Notes: generated by a model from the letters alone, not told the origin. Positions 1-11,900 are shown, counted from the stretch's first letter. The stretch: 64,000 bases of DNA from Tillandsia leiboldiana (GCA_029204045.2 CM055060.1:53839459-53903458), one strand, 5' to 3'. Numbers and translations are program-made.

Positions 1-552
1 TCAGCATCAGATCATGAGCGGCGTCGCTCGCGAGCACCTTCCCTTTGATCTCCATGGGCGCGCTACCAAAAAACTCCTCTTCGGGGACGAGATCGATGTC
101 CGGGTACTTCGTTTTGAAATCGTTGCACGCCTTGATCGCCTTCAAGTAGTGGTTCTTCTCGTACATGAGGTTGTGGAGCTGGAGCGTCGTGAAGTCCACG
201 GGCGCTTTCGCGCTCTCCGTCTCCGCCCTCACGCGGTCCTCCTCCAACAGTATATCCCGATTCACCTAAAGAAGAAGAAGAACCCTAGGGTTATAGAAAG
301 GTTCCTCAGTTCACGGGTGTGTAAAACCCTAACCCTAATCCTAAACCGAACCCTAACCTGACGAAGGGTGACGAAGAGGAGGGACATCTGGGTGATGAGC
401 TCGCGGAGCTCGGATTTGGGGCGCCCCTCCCTCTTGATTAAGAGCATCCGAGCGACGATCTCCTCCATCGCCATGCGCGCGTCCTCGAGGAGCTCGTGCG
501 GCGGCGTCGTCGTCGTCGTCGGAGCCTCCACCTCCATCGCCTCGCTCGCCAT
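1..552 (-). CDS. THO5: THO complex subunit 5 (THO5/THOC5), 5' end, partial
   Basis: THO5 is a subunit of the nuclear THO/TREX complex that couples transcription to mRNA export. Two exons are visible on the minus strand. Exon 1 runs 552-358 (65 codons, ATG at 552-550) and ends in LRQ before a GT donor. Exon 2 runs from 265 off the window edge. The intron (357-266) ends in TTTAG. The protein contains KSELRELITQM, APVDFTTLQLHNL, YEKNHYLKAIKAC and KYPDIDLVPEEEFF, which match plant THO5 as I remember it. Frames join without a break. The intron contains CCCTAA-type repeats around 327-356. The gene is cut only by the window edge, so nothing can be said about its 3' end. Confidence 0.85.
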
Positions 553-661
553 TCGCGATCGATATCGCGTCGCCGAAGCCCCACGCGGCGACGGCTTAAT
601 TCTCAGCCTTTTCCTTTGGGCCGCTAATGGGCCGATGCAGTGACCTCTACAGCTGGTTAAA

Positions 662-785
662 AACTAGTTTTTTTTTTTTTTTTTTTTTTTTTTTAGAGCA
701 ATATTATTCGTGGATATACAATATATATTATACTCATTTTAGCAATATTATTCGTGGATATACAATATATATTATACTCATTTTA
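662..785. repeat. Poly-T tract and two 44-bp tandem repeat units
   Basis: A long T run at about 668-694 is followed by two adjacent 44-bp units (698-741 and 742-785), each containing ATTATTCGTGGATATACAAT. The copies look identical, so the duplication is recent. This lies between THO5 and a transposase remnant; no gene is seen in 553-1010. Confidence 0.85.
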
Positions 786-1014
786 GAATGAAATATAATT
801 CACTTCCAATGATCCAGGGAATCGATTCAGCTCCCTCCTCTCCCTGCCCGTCGAGCGGCTCCGCATCTCTCTCTTTCCGACACTCAAGGGAGCCTCAGTC
901 TCAGATCCAAATCCAGAAGGACAAAAAGTGGAGGGCATTGGTAGTAGGGCTGAACGGCGACCTGACTCTCCAGCACCGAGATTCCGGAACCGCAAAGGAT
1001 TTACTTATCAAAAT

Positions 1015-1672
1015 ATGATGGTTGCAGTATCATTTGACCATCACTTTCTATTTGTCTGCACTGGTTGGGAGGGATCAGCAACTGACATGCGAGTACTCCG
1101 ATGGGCTTGCGAAAGTGGAGGTTTCACAGTGCCTGAAGGTATATGGAACACCACATTTCTCTTACATTACTTTAATCATGGGAAATATAAAAATTTATAT
1201 TGTACATGTTTCGTAAAATCTATAGGCAAATATTATTTGGTAGATTCAGGCTATGCAAATACAGAAAGATTTCTTGCACCATATCGAGGGGAGCGTTACC
1301 ACATTAGCCAATTTGATGGAAACACACGGGGGCGCACTCATCGAAGTCCGCGCGACCTATATAATCATCGATATGCTCAATTGAGAAATGTGGTGGAGAA
1401 AACATTTGGTATTTTAAAGATGCGGTTCAAGATCTTGACTGTTGCAACACCGTTTCCATATAAAAGTCCAATGTCAGATTGCGATGGCATGTTGCGTTAT
1501 ACACAATTTCATTCGACGACACCAAGGTACAGATGCTATCTTTAACGAAGAGTTAGAGGAACAACCTACGGAATTTGATGACGAGGAAACGGGTGATTAT
1601 GTTGGTGCTACAGAATCACGCAGAGGCGACGAGTTGCTCACATTTATAACTGACCAGTTATGGAATAGTTGA
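1015..1672 (+). pseudogene. PIF/Harbinger-type transposase remnant (HARBI1-like), frameshifted
   Basis: This is the C-terminal part of a DDE transposase of the PIF/Harbinger superfamily. Family-like segments appear in order: CTGWEGSATDMRVL, YYLVDSGYA, FLAPYRGERYH, LRNVVEKTFGILKMRF, and then in another frame MACCVIHNFIR and an acidic tail ending DQLWNS. The frame changes in the A-run at 1462-1465, where one extra base explains the shift. The N-terminal helix-turn-helix and the first catalytic Asp region (DGTHI-type) are missing. I did not find flanking inverted repeats. The fragment is dead and unlikely to be expressed. Confidence 0.8.
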
Positions 1673-1844
1673 AGTTAGATATATAATGGATTGTATTATA
1701 TCGAATTGTATGCTTACAATGGGGTTGTAAAATAGTCTATTATATGTGATTGCATGTAAGAAATGTGAATGTAAAGGACTGTCTAAAGTGTGATCGTATG
1801 AACCTAATGGACTGAATTTTATGTGATTGAATTTGCTAATTATT

Positions 1845-2713
1845 TGTAACGCACCCTCTAATAATAATAAAGAGAAAAGAGAAGAACGAGTAACAAAGAA
1901 GGTAAAACCCACAATACCACAAACAAACAAAAGACTTGGATACTTATCTTCTTCAGCTTAGGGTAACACAGCACTTCCATCGTTTCCATCGGAGAGCAAT
2001 CCTCCCACGTCTGGGGAAGCTTAAGCCTTCGTCTTCAACGATTCAAGGTAAGAGAAGAGGAGTGGTCGGCGCAGAGAAGAGGAGCAAGGAAACCCTAGAT
2101 GGAGTCGGAAGGTTCTGGAGTAGCGGAGAAGACACGCAACCATCAAGGAAGGAGTATAAAGCGTTAACGGATTCGGATAGGTGGACGGAATCAACCCGAC
2201 CCGTTACGCACTTCCCTGCCGGCCTAAGCCCAAGCGGAAATAGGTCCACTTGGCCTGCTTAGATATTTTGTATGCAAAATTCACACTAGTATAGGAGTTT
2301 CTCATAATTACAATTCAGTCCTCAGATTAACTACCTATAAATAGGGGAAACTGTAACTGAAAACGACATTGATGATATACAGAACATTCCTCATATCTCT
2401 CTCTATCTCTTTCTCTCTCTCTTTCTCTCTCTTCCTCCTCAATTCTCTTCTCCGTCCCAAGCTCCGATCAAGATCATTTCCCACGCGGTGAAGGAGCTCG
2501 TTCATCATCGACGCCATCACCCTCAGCTACCGATCATATCATCGGATGTGCGCCTCCGAAACGAGCCCCTGTTCACGATCTCGCTATTCATCATCGCCAT
2601 CCAGGCCCCTCTGAATCTCGGAAAGGATTGCGATCTTAGAGTTTTCAATTCTATTCACGCCATTCCATCTCCTTGAGATCATCGGAGCGGTCGCGATTCA
2701 AGCGAGTATTACA
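1845..2713 (+). mobile_element. Solo LTR (869 bp) with 5-bp target duplication TTATT
   Basis: The segment begins TGTAACGC and ends TATTACA, so it has TG...CA ends. It is flanked by TTATT at 1840-1844 and TTATT at 2714-2718. It contains a TATA-like box (CTATAAATAG, about 2334-2343) followed by a CT-rich leader near 2397-2435, the usual U3/R layout of a plant LTR. No internal region, primer-binding site or second LTR follows, so it is best read as a solo LTR left by LTR-LTR recombination. Its first seven bases resemble the start of the Reina-like LTR at 8118, but the rest differs. Confidence 0.7.
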
Positions 2714-2757
2714 TTATTATGTTGGCCCTATAATTGGAGAACTTTCCGATTGTGTTA

Positions 2758-3100
2758 TGTCATTATTTCTCACATGTGTTTGCACATTGTTGTCATTATT
2801 TCTCACATGTGTTTGAGCTGGTTTTCACCCTGTTGCCATCTTGTTGCCATAATGTGTGCTGGTTGTCATCCTGGTGCCATCTTCTTGCCATAATGTATGC
2901 TGGTTGTAGTAATATTGCCATCTTATTAGAGAGAAATGTGTGCTGGTTGCACTCCTGTTGCCATCTTGGTGCCATAATGTGTGCTGGTTGTAGTAATATT
3001 GTCATCTTGTTTGAGAGCAATGTGTGCTGATTGAACTCCTATTGCCATCTTCTTACCAGAAATGTGTGCTGGTTGCACTCCTGTTCCCATCTCCTTACCA
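2758..3100 (+). repeat. Degenerate minisatellite, about 41-43 bp period
   Basis: The motif AATGTGTGCTGGTTG recurs about every 41-43 bp (near 2850, 2892, 2935, 2978, 3020 and 3060), with TTGCCATCTT between copies. A separate 25-bp direct duplication (TCATTATTTCTCACATGTG core) precedes it at about 2760-2816. Open frames through it are by-products of the repeat. Confidence 0.8.
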
Positions 3101-3491
3101 TAAAATTTTATATCATTTTTAAATATTTTTAAATATTTAATATTTAATTGTAAATATTATTTGAATTTTTTAATATTAATTTAAATTTATTATAAGGTTG
3201 ATTAATACCATAAATTGATTTAATTTTAAATTATATCATAAAGGGCAAAATAGTCAATAAAAATATTTATCCCCTTAATTCTTCTTATTCATCTATACCC
3301 AACCAAACATAATTTTCTCTTATTCCTCTTATTCTTCTTATTCCTCTATAATTTACCAAACAGAATTTTCTTTATACCCGGTATAACTCTTATACCCAAC
3401 CAAACAGAAATTTACATTATTTCCTGCTAATACCATAACTTATATCTATCCCCGGTATAACCAAATTTTTCTTATCCCCGAACCAAACGGG
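3101..3491. repeat. AT-rich stretch ending in a MITE-like terminus
   Basis: The stretch is AT-rich with several CCAACCAAAC motifs. It ends at about 3478-3494 in CCGAACCAAACGGGCC, the reverse complement of the terminus seen at 46286. I could not find the matching left terminus, so the element is probably truncated or degenerate. It abuts the broken end of the aspartic protease pseudogene. Confidence 0.45.
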
Positions 3492-4346
3492 CCCTAAAGG
3501 TATCCCTAACACGCTCGTAAGATCCACCGATATCAAAATTGGAATAAGATGAACCAGAATTGACGACGAAACCACCTTTTAACACGCCATCCTCTGTCCG
3601 CATCCTAAAGGTTCCTGGTGGGAACCCAATACGATGGTTTGCAACACTCACGTCGACAAAGCTTACAGAATAATCAATCACATCATGAATATTTACAAAC
3701 AATACCCTTTTAACATTAGGTCCGCGCAATATGGCGTTCTCACCAAATTTTAGAACACTCGGGTGATTGATTTCTCTCTGGAGATAGTAAACAAACTTAC
3801 CATGGGCTTGCTCTTGATTCATTTGGCCTAAAAATGAAGTTCTCTTACTGTTAAATCCGGCAAGGGTGCCTAAATTGTCAAAATTTTGGTTGTCGTGGCT
3901 ACAACCAAAGGCGAAGTTATGCACAAATTCGAAACCACCATGGTCAGAAGCTAAGGCGAACGTTTCGTCGCGAGAACTCCCTTCGTTAATGCCGGATTCC
4001 CATACATGTAAGTGTAATGGCACTGGTGATTGATGCACTGGAACTGTGGGCTTCTCAAGTCACATAATGGATGGTTGCATGGTACAGGGGCGAAACTTTG
4101 TGAGCTTCTTGGGTCAAAAACCATGCCATGAGGGCTCCAACAATGGATGCACGGTTGGCATTGTAGCCACATGAGACCACTAGCGGCATCCATCATCAAG
4201 TACCGAGCTTTTCGATGCTCTTGAGCACGCCGTGGGGTGCCGACTGCAACCTCTAGAACGTAAATGGTGGTAGCAAATTCCACATGAGGTTGGACGCGTG
4301 TTGTGTTGTAGTTGATCACCGAGGACGACATTCTCGACTCGATCAT
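3492..4346 (-). pseudogene. Nepenthesin-type aspartic protease pseudogene
   Basis: This remnant of a plant A1 aspartic protease (CND41/nepenthesin-like) reads on the minus strand from an ATG at 4346-4344. Recognisable pieces are VAVGTP, YLMMDAASGLMWLQCQPC, VFDPRSSQSF, HYTYMYG, FAFGCSHDN and GGFVVNSGSSYS. The first catalytic motif, normally DTGS, reads DAAS; the second, normally DSGT, reads NSGS, so its Asp is gone. One base is missing near 3966, where the frame moves from ...GVLATK to ...ETFALAS. The 3' end stops at a MITE-like terminus at 3494. It also lacks a signal peptide and most of the propeptide. It cannot make an active protease. Confidence 0.85.
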
Positions 4347-4679
4347 TTGGGTTCGAAGAATTGTGTAGTTATATAGGCGATGCAAGTGCTTCACTATAAC
4401 AAAATAGACTTTTGGTGGCAATTTAATTGCGACAATTATAAAACGGCCGTTATTATTTATTATTAACTTATATTTTAGCGGCAATTATTTTAAGTTATAT
4501 AAATTTTTTATCGTCTAATAATTTTAAGTTAAATATATATCTACTTTGAAATCCAATCCCATTACTTTCAGAATCATGAACTTAGTCCTAACCCTAACCA
4601 TAACCCAATCCCTAGCCCTAACATGAACTTAGCCCTAACCCTAACCTGAGTTCCAATCCCCTGCGTGCGTCCCCCTCCG

Positions 4680-4711
<32 letters not shown>

Positions 4712-5306
4712 ACATCTTCCCCTTCGTGGGGTAAAGTTTCCAGGATAGAGTAGGGAGAGCATTGAGTCTCTATGAATCATTCGAAGCTCAAGAGATTCGG
4801 CAATAGAAGAGACTAAAGTAAGATACATAGTTAAGAGAATGCTATTCAAGGCACTATCCATTTTTTCTATTAGGTTCCATTCACGAGCTTGTTGCAATAT
4901 CTTATTTTTTTATATATGCATGATGAGACATTTATTATGGGGATTAAAGATTTGGTGATTATTTTGTGTAAAAAAGAGGATATGATGTAATTATAGTATA
5001 TTTATATTAGCCTTGACTTTTTCTAGGTACTTTGATGATGAGGAGATTTCATAATATGTGAAAATCTTGTGAAAGTTTTAGAGACAATAATTAAAAGCTA
5101 TTTCAACTGCAACCTTATATTATTCTAAATTAATGGATAGTAATATATAATATATATAAGGGAAAAAAAAACTTTTTTTAATCTTAAGAAAACATTGAAA
5201 ATGTACCCGGCCCAACTTAATGGGCCAGAAAACATGTCTGGCACAATTATTCATCGGCCCGGCCCACCGACGTAAATAATTTGTTCGGCTCAATTTGAAT
5301 CCCACT
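4347..5306. other. Intergenic: interstitial telomere-like block and C32 homopolymer
   Basis: No gene is seen. 4575-4650 has several CCCTAACC-type units. 4680-4711 is an uninterrupted run of about 32 C; its exact length is likely uncertain in any assembly. The rest is AT-rich. Confidence 0.7.
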
Positions 5307-5316
5307 CTATAAATAG
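5307..5316 (+). promoter_or_regulatory. TATA box of the PHYLLO fragment (copy A)
   Basis: CTATAAATAG lies about 95 bp before the ATG at 5410, a normal plant core-promoter distance. Upstream (5210-5275) are several GGCCCA/GGCCCG motifs, often seen in promoters of housekeeping genes. Confidence 0.5.
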
Positions 5317-5409
5317 TGTTATCTTATCCTCTCCGCTCGACCGTTGTGTTAGCGTTTTGTTCCCTCCGCACAACGCGACTGCTCTCCCCTCTTCTTCTTC
5401 CTCTCCGTG

Positions 5410-6553
5410 ATGCTGAGAGCGGAGCTCCTCCCTCTGTTCAAACCCTCGCCTCTCGCACCCCACGAACCCAAAACCCTTCTCCTCTCTCGCCATTTCGTGC
5501 GCAAGATTCCTCTAAACACTTTTTCCTCAATCCCTTTCCCTCTCAAGAACCCTATCTTCTACTTCTACAATCGTCTCCGGCTCCGATCAAACCCAAATTT
5601 CCAGGCATGCGATCCCGAATTCCTTCCTCCATTACCGGTCCTTTTGTAGTTCTTTCTTTTTCCTTTTCTTTTTTGAGATTTTGGTTTGATTCTTGCAGGT
5701 TAATGCGGAGAGTTCGTGTTGTGGGGGTTTGGAGATCGACGCAGATGAGATCTTGGATGTGGGCGATATGGATTTACCCGTTGATCTCTTCTTGACGCGG
5801 ACTCTTCCTCCGGCTCTCACACTTAAAGAGGGGTATGAGAAGATAAAGAATGCGATCGGAGAGCTCAAGGCGAATCCACCCTCTGCCATTAGTGGTGTCC
5901 TCAGATATCAGGTATGGCAAATGTTTCGTTTCTAATTGTAGTTTTTCTTTAATGCGAGTGATCTATTCATAATGATCATTGATTAGCTGCTTCTTTCTAT
6001 TTGATTTAAAATTTGAGTCGGTTCTTGAACTCATAACATAATGAAAAGAAATAACATGAAAGTTTCTCATAGCGGTCTTTTAGATGTGATTAATCTGTTC
6101 ATGATTATCATTGATTATCTTCTTTCTTTTTGGAAAAAAGAAATTGAGTTTTCTGAAGCAATTGAAAGGAAGAACAAGAAAGTTTTCTTGGATTAGAAAG
6201 GCTCTGAATTATCATGATAATGTATTCTTGTTGAAGCGTATCTGCGTATGTGCTCTTAACTACTTTAGGCAAGAGCAGGAACCAACGTGTTTAGACTATA
6301 ATGTTGCAGGTACTTGTGCCTCCAAGTACAAAAGCATCAAATTGGTTGTACCATCAACACAGATTTGTCAGGATATCCACAATTTTATATCTCCACTGCA
6401 CAAACTCATGATCCATCCCTTGAATTGGCTTTCCGAAATAGATTGCTTGAAGTTTCTGGTATTGGTACTGCAGTTTGTCTGCGTGGTTCTTCTTGTATCC
6501 AAAAAGGATATAGTTTGCTGGCAAGGTGCTCTTTCTCTCCCTACCCATGTATG
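5410..6553 (+). pseudogene. PHYLLO: PHYLLO (isochorismate synthase-type) 5' exons 1-3, truncated, copy A
   Basis: PHYLLO is the plastid multi-domain enzyme of phylloquinone synthesis whose N-terminal part is isochorismate-synthase-like. Exon 1 starts at ATG 5410 and codes a basic, Ser/Pro-rich leader fitting a transit peptide. Its donor is either 5604 (GC type) or 5637 (GT); both keep phase 0. Exon 2 (5699-5911) codes DLFLTRTLPPALTLKEGYEK and SGVLRYQ. Exon 3 (from 6310) starts VLVPPSTKASNWLYHQHR. Two bases are missing at about 6363 compared with copy B (CACAGATTTG versus CACAGAGATTTG), which breaks the frame. No later PHYLLO exon follows; KU70 comes next. It is a gene fragment that keeps its promoter. 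Confidence 0.75.
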
Positions 6554-6599
6554 TCAGCATTTTCATATTCAATCTAAGAGCAAACTTAGTTAGAGGGCC

Positions 6600-7450
6600 A
6601 TCTGAATTGAAGAGTGATACTTATTTATAACAATCTACAATCTTTTGGTTTAATTTCATTTATCTTAGATGTTTTGAATGCTTCATCTTGTCAAAAACAT
6701 TTAAAATTACATAGCTTGTCATAAATATTTAGAATTACATAGCTTGTCACAAAGATTAAGTATTATACCTAATATGATAGCAATTACTTATATCTTTTTG
6801 AAAAATTTCAATTTTTCTTATTAATTACGTTTAGAAGTTTACTATTAAAAATATTATTTTAACGTTACAAATTTTTTAAAATATACTCTAAAGTTAGATT
6901 CAAAGGTTAATATTAAAAATACTCTTTTAACATTTCAAGTTCTTTTAAATATACTTTAGAGTTAAATTCTATTAATGAATGGATAGAAACAACGGCTATC
7001 TATATAAAATTACTACTTTGTCCTTTTAAATATACTCTTCGTCACAATTTTTTTTATTTGTCCTTAAAAGTTTGGAATAAAAAGAAGTATTTCGACTCTT
7101 TTTTTTTTCAAATATACCCTTATACCGTCATCAATTTTTCTTATTTGCTTTGGAGTGAAATAAGTATTTTGATTTTTTAAAAAATTTCTGGTATAAATTT
7201 GACCCTGATTTATATAGGTAATTATTCCTACTTCTTTCTTTTTTTTAAAATTTTTTTTTTTGAAATCGGGCCGGAAAATTTTACGGGCTCAGACCGGGCC
7301 AATTGTTTTAATTTGTCCGTCGTAGGTCTCTTTCAAATCCACACCCCCCAACGGTCAATTATCGTATTTTCAGACAGTAAAAGGACACTACCGAAGCGAC
7401 CATTTTTTTAATTTAAATTATAAGCTGCTACGGTCCATTTGCGGCCCACG
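6600..7450. other. AT-rich spacer between PHYLLO and KU70 fragments
   Basis: No coding sequence is seen. It contains repeated phrases such as ATATACTCTAAAGTTAGATT and CATAGCTTGTCA, poly-T runs, and near 7260-7440 a G/C-richer part leading into the KU70 promoter. A copy is present in inverted orientation at about 38560-39400. Confidence 0.6.
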
Positions 7451-7456
7451 CGTCTC

Positions 7457-7463
7457 TATAAAG
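7457..7463 (+). promoter_or_regulatory. TATA box of KU70 fragment (copy A)
   Basis: TATAAAG lies about 150 bp upstream of the KU70 ATG at 7612. In copy B the same position reads TATAACG, a weaker match. Confidence 0.4.
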
Positions 7464-7611
7464 CGGCGTAAAAACAAAAAAAAAAATCATTTTCGAGAGT
7501 CTTCTTACGAAAGGAAGCGCTCCTTTTCTCCCTTCTTATAAATTCAACCACGCACGCGGCGGGAAACGTCTCCATCGTTAGATTTCGCCTGTTCTACTCA
7601 TCTCCCTCGCC

Positions 7612-7842
7612 ATGGATTTGAACCCCGAGGGCTTCTTCCGAGACGATTCCGACTCCGATGACGAGTTCTACCAGGTAATCAATCGTAGAGCTCCTGAAAC
7701 CCTAATGGCGAATCCCTTCCCCTTCTCCTTCCTAATCGCCTTCTTGTTGTGGTTTCTAACGCAGGAAAAGGAAGCCTCTAAGGAGTCGGTCGTGTACCTC
7801 GTCGATGCGTCCCCTAAGATGTTCTCCCCTGTATCTACGGAT
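7612..7842 (+). pseudogene. KU70: KU70 exons 1-2, truncated (copy A)
   Basis: KU70 is the DNA-end-binding subunit of the Ku heterodimer used in non-homologous end joining and telomere protection. Exon 1 (7612-7674, 21 codons) codes MDLNPEGFFRDD and an acidic stretch. Exon 2 (7765-7842, 26 codons) codes EKEASKESVVYLVDASPKMF, the start of the von Willebrand-like domain. GT/AG borders and phase 0 are clean. The copy B residue at the SVVYLVD position is Leu, as I recall for the family, so Ser here is probably derived. No third exon (FHIAV... region) is found before or after the retrotransposons. Only about 47 of about 620 residues are present. Confidence 0.8.
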
Positions 7843-8117
7843 GTGAGTTCCTTTCTTTTCTCATTTCTTGAATCATCTTTCGATTTGTCAACAGTTTTCG
7901 GTTGTGGTCTAGGGTTTTGATTCCTTCTTCGACCCATTCTTGGAGTTTTCTTGTATGCAATGTTCTTTTAAGTAATGTGTTGTTGGATTTGTATCCTATA
8001 TAATGTGCTACTTTGTAAGTTAGTTGCGATATAGATGCGAAGTTTTCCTTAAATAGAATAGTTGCTATAGTGGAGCCTGCGCATAAGGTTGGTTTTCTTG
8101 GAATTTGAGGTGGTATC

Positions 8118-8428
8118 TGTAACGAAGAGAGGAGGGGGGAAGGAGACAAAGGGGAACAGGAGGACGAAGTAGGTGGCACCCAGTTAAAGATAGTGGGTAG
8201 GTGTCAGATAACATGGATGGAGAGGGGGATAGAGAAGTAGACCTGAGGTAGTTACATGCCGGGCCCAGCTCGTTGGCCCAATCAAGAATGGGAGCCCAGT
8301 TAACCCAATAGGATTAGTATATAGTTATATAATTCAGTAATTACAAGAAGGTCCTTATGAGTAACTATATGTAATACAGGGAGTGGATTGTAAAGACATA
8401 TATGAGATATTACAATTTCTTTCTCTCC

Positions 8429-8473
<45 letters not shown>

Positions 8474-8620
8474 TCTTTCCTTCCCTCTTCCTCATCTCCT
8501 TCCCCCAATCCCTCCTCTCCTACTCACAAACCGACCACACCGAGAACCATCATCCTCACCGCCGTGCCGCCCTCAGAGCAGTCTCATCATCGGGGGCTGC
8601 GGATCGTCCGGGGTGTGACA
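8118..8620 (+). repeat. 5' LTR of Reina-like element
   Basis: Starts TGTAACG and ends GTGTGACA. It contains a (CT)n run (about 8435-8467) and ends just before the primer-binding site. Confidence 0.95.
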
Positions 8621-8623
8621 ATT

Positions 8624-8635
8624 TGGTATCAGAGC
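8624..8635 (+). promoter_or_regulatory. Primer-binding site, initiator tRNA-Met
   Basis: TGGTATCAGAGC lies 3 bp after the 5' LTR. It is the usual plant LTR-retrotransposon sequence complementary to the 3' end of tRNA-Met. Confidence 0.9.
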
Positions 8636-8960
8636 CGCACGACCCCAGGGATCGGCGCACCATCACTTACCATCAACCGAAGGCAACCAATCGAAGGCAA
8701 CAAGCTACCGAACCGAGGCAACATATCCACAAGCCACAAGGAGCAAGGCTCAGACAATCAACCGAAGGCAGCAAGCAAACAACAATTCACCCACAGGCAA
8801 CATATCCACAAGCCACAAGGAGCAAGGCTAAGGCAATCAACCGAAGGCAGCAAGCAAACAACAATTTAACCCACAGGCATCCGAACGAATTCGAGCTCAA
8901 TTCATCATCGGGACGAGCAAAGGAAACCGCCACAAGTTCACCAGCAAGACGGCAATCGCC

Positions 8961-11900
8961 ATGGCCGAGGGCACACGATTGAGGGTGCTCGACGAGCACG
9001 TTCAGTCCCTTGAGCACAGGCTGCAAGATCTGTCCGCCGAGAGTCACAAAAAATGGGAAGAGCTCAGTGACAAAATGGAAGCAATGCAAGTGGAGGAGTT
9101 AAGTCATTTTGAAGCTCTACGCCGAGATTCGGCGCAGACAACCAAAAAGTTGGAGCAACTTATGGAGCTCTTGACCAATCAACAACCCCCTACTGCATCG
9201 AGAGGCACCGCGGGCTCATCCAGTCACGACGAGAGAGGTATTTTGCCTACGCCCTCTGTGCAATTCAACAAAGAAGATGTTAGCACATATCAATTACACA
9301 GTAAAACCAACCTTGCCTTACCCTTCCCTCGATTGGATTTCCCCACCTTCACCGGAGAAAATCCAAGAACCTGGGTGCGGAGATGTGAGAGGTATTTTGA
9401 TATTTATAATATCAAGGACACACAGAAGTTGGAGTTAGCCACACTGCACCTAGATTCGAGGGTGGACACTTGGTTCCACGGGTACCTTGCCGAACGTGGG
9501 GTTGTCAACTGGGAAGTATTCGCTCAAGACGTGTGCCAGCGTTTCGAGTCTAATGGGATGAAGGACATAGTCGAGGAATTCAACAAGTTAATGCAACAGG
9601 GAACAGTCGAGGAGTATCAAGAGAAATTCGAGGAACTGCGGTCGAGGCTCCTGGGCACTAAGTCCCAATTTACCCCGGAATACTTCCTGTCAAGTTTTTT
9701 AAGCGGACTTAAAGAGGAAGTGAGGACCGCCGTCAAAATGCTGAATCCAAACTCCCTGACTCAAGCCTTCGAACTTGCCCGATTGCAGGAGCAGAACCTA
9801 CTGGCCATTATGAAAAAGAGCAGGGCCTGGCTTAAGTTCCAAGGAGGTACAGCAGCCACCAATCCCCAGAAGTGGGCAGGCTCAACAGGACAAAACAAAA
9901 CTGGAGATGCACCCAGGAACTACTCGAGTAGACCTCAGGCTGAGAGAGGGTACCCTAACAGGCAGCTCATCGAGCAGCGCAGGGCCGCGGGGCTGTGTTT
10001 TAAATGCGGCGACAAATACACTTTCGGGCACCAGTGCAAGACCCCAGGGGTGCACACCTTACAGGCTGTGGAGGAAGTGGTGGAAGTGTACGACGAAGAG
10101 AGTCTGAGAGAAGCAGAGGAATGGGAAGAACCGGTAGAGGAGGAAGAAGAAGAAACCGGGTTGTCGGTGCATGCGTTAAGCGCCGAGAACCCCCAGGAGA
10201 CCATCAAGATACATGGGGAGGCCAAGGAAAAGGGCCTAGTCATCTTGGTGGACACCGGGAGCACCCACAGCTTCATCGACATCAATACGGCAAAGGCAGT
10301 CAAGGCAACCATCACACCCACTACTCCCTTGATGGTGACCGTCGCAAACGGTCAGAAAGTGCTAAGCAAACTAAAATGCCCGGGATTTTTATGGAAGATG
10401 CAGGGCGAACCTTACACTTCCGACTTGCGGGTGATAAGGTTGGAAGGATCGAGCATAATTCTGGGAATCGACTGGTTGAAAACCCACGGGCCGATTACCT
10501 TCGACTACAGTAACCACACTGTCACCATCACCAATGAGGGCAGGAAGGTCGAGCTAAAGGGGCTACCCGAAAAGGCTAAGGTTAAGTGCATTACGGCTAA
10601 ACAGTGGCAACAGGAGTACCTGGAGGGTAATTGCTGTGCCATAGCCCAACTGAGCAGCATCGAGGAGGGCAAACCAGGCCACATTCCAAAGCAGATACAA
10701 GAAATACTGCAGAAATTTGAAGATGTCTTCGCAGAACCACGGGGGCTACCTCCAGTTAGAGCTCAGGATCATCGGATACCCCTGCAAAGTGGAGCGCAAC
10801 CTGTGAATATACGACCGTATAGGTACTCTCATGAGCAAAAGAATGAAATGGAAAAATTGATTAAGGAGATGCTCAGTACCTCAATCATCAGACCAAGTCA
10901 CGGTCCTTATGCATCGCCGGTGTTACTCGTCAAGAAGAAGGATGGGAGCTGGAGGTTTTGTGTGGACTACCGACAACTAAACAAGCTCACCGTCAAAGAC
11001 AAATATCCCATTCCCATAATCGAGGAGCTATTGGATGAATTGGGGGGATCCAGGTTCTTTTCCAAGATCGACTTGAGGTCGGGCTATCATCAGATTCGCA
11101 TGGACCCGGCCGACGTTCCGAAGACGGCCTTCAAAACGCACATGGGCCACTACGAATTTCGCGTTATGCCCTTCGGGCTTACGAACGCCCCGGCAACTTT
11201 TCAAGCAACCATGAATGAGGTATTCGCACCATTCCTCAGAAAGTATGTTCTCATATTTTTTGACGATATTTTGATCTACAGCAGCACCTTGGAGGGCCAT
11301 GCGAGGCACTTAGAAACCGTGCTCCAAACCCTGAGGGTAAATCAGTTTTTTGCCAAAAAGACAAAGTGTTTTTTTGGGCAAGAGAAGGTGGAGTACCTGG
11401 GGCACATCATCACCCAAGAGGGGATTGCCACAGATCCAGGCAAGGTCGAAGCAATGCAACAGTGGCCCACCCCAACTACCATCAGAGGACTGCGGGGGTT
11501 TTTGGGGCTCACGGGTTACTACAGAAGGTTTATACGGGGGTACGGGGCGATTAGTAAACCCTTGACAGAGCTCCTCAAGAAAAACAGTTTTGCATGGAGT
11601 TCGGCTGCGAACGAGGCCTTCGAGCATCTGAAATTAGTGATGACTCGGGCCCCTGTGCTCGCCATGCCAGACTACAGCAAACCGTTTGTGGTCGAGGTGG
11701 ATGCCTGCGACCACGGGATCGGGGCGGTGCTGACTCAAGAAGGAAGGCCGATTGCGTACCTCAGCAAGGCAATTAGCAAGAAAAATTTGGGGCTGTCCAC
11801 CTACGAGAAGGAGTTCCTCGCGATCTTGCTAGCAGTCAGCAAGTGGAGGCACTATTTGAGCCCAAGGAGATTCGTTATAAAGACGGACCACGAAAGCCTT

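Noticed and set aside
2796..3030. Cys/His-rich open frames at 2734-3030
   Set aside because: Products of the 41-43 bp minisatellite; both strands open equally.
8383..8869. Open frames in the 5' LTR and leader of the Reina-like element
   Set aside because: They cross the (CT)n run and primer-binding site and are repeated in the 3' LTR; no protein-family features.
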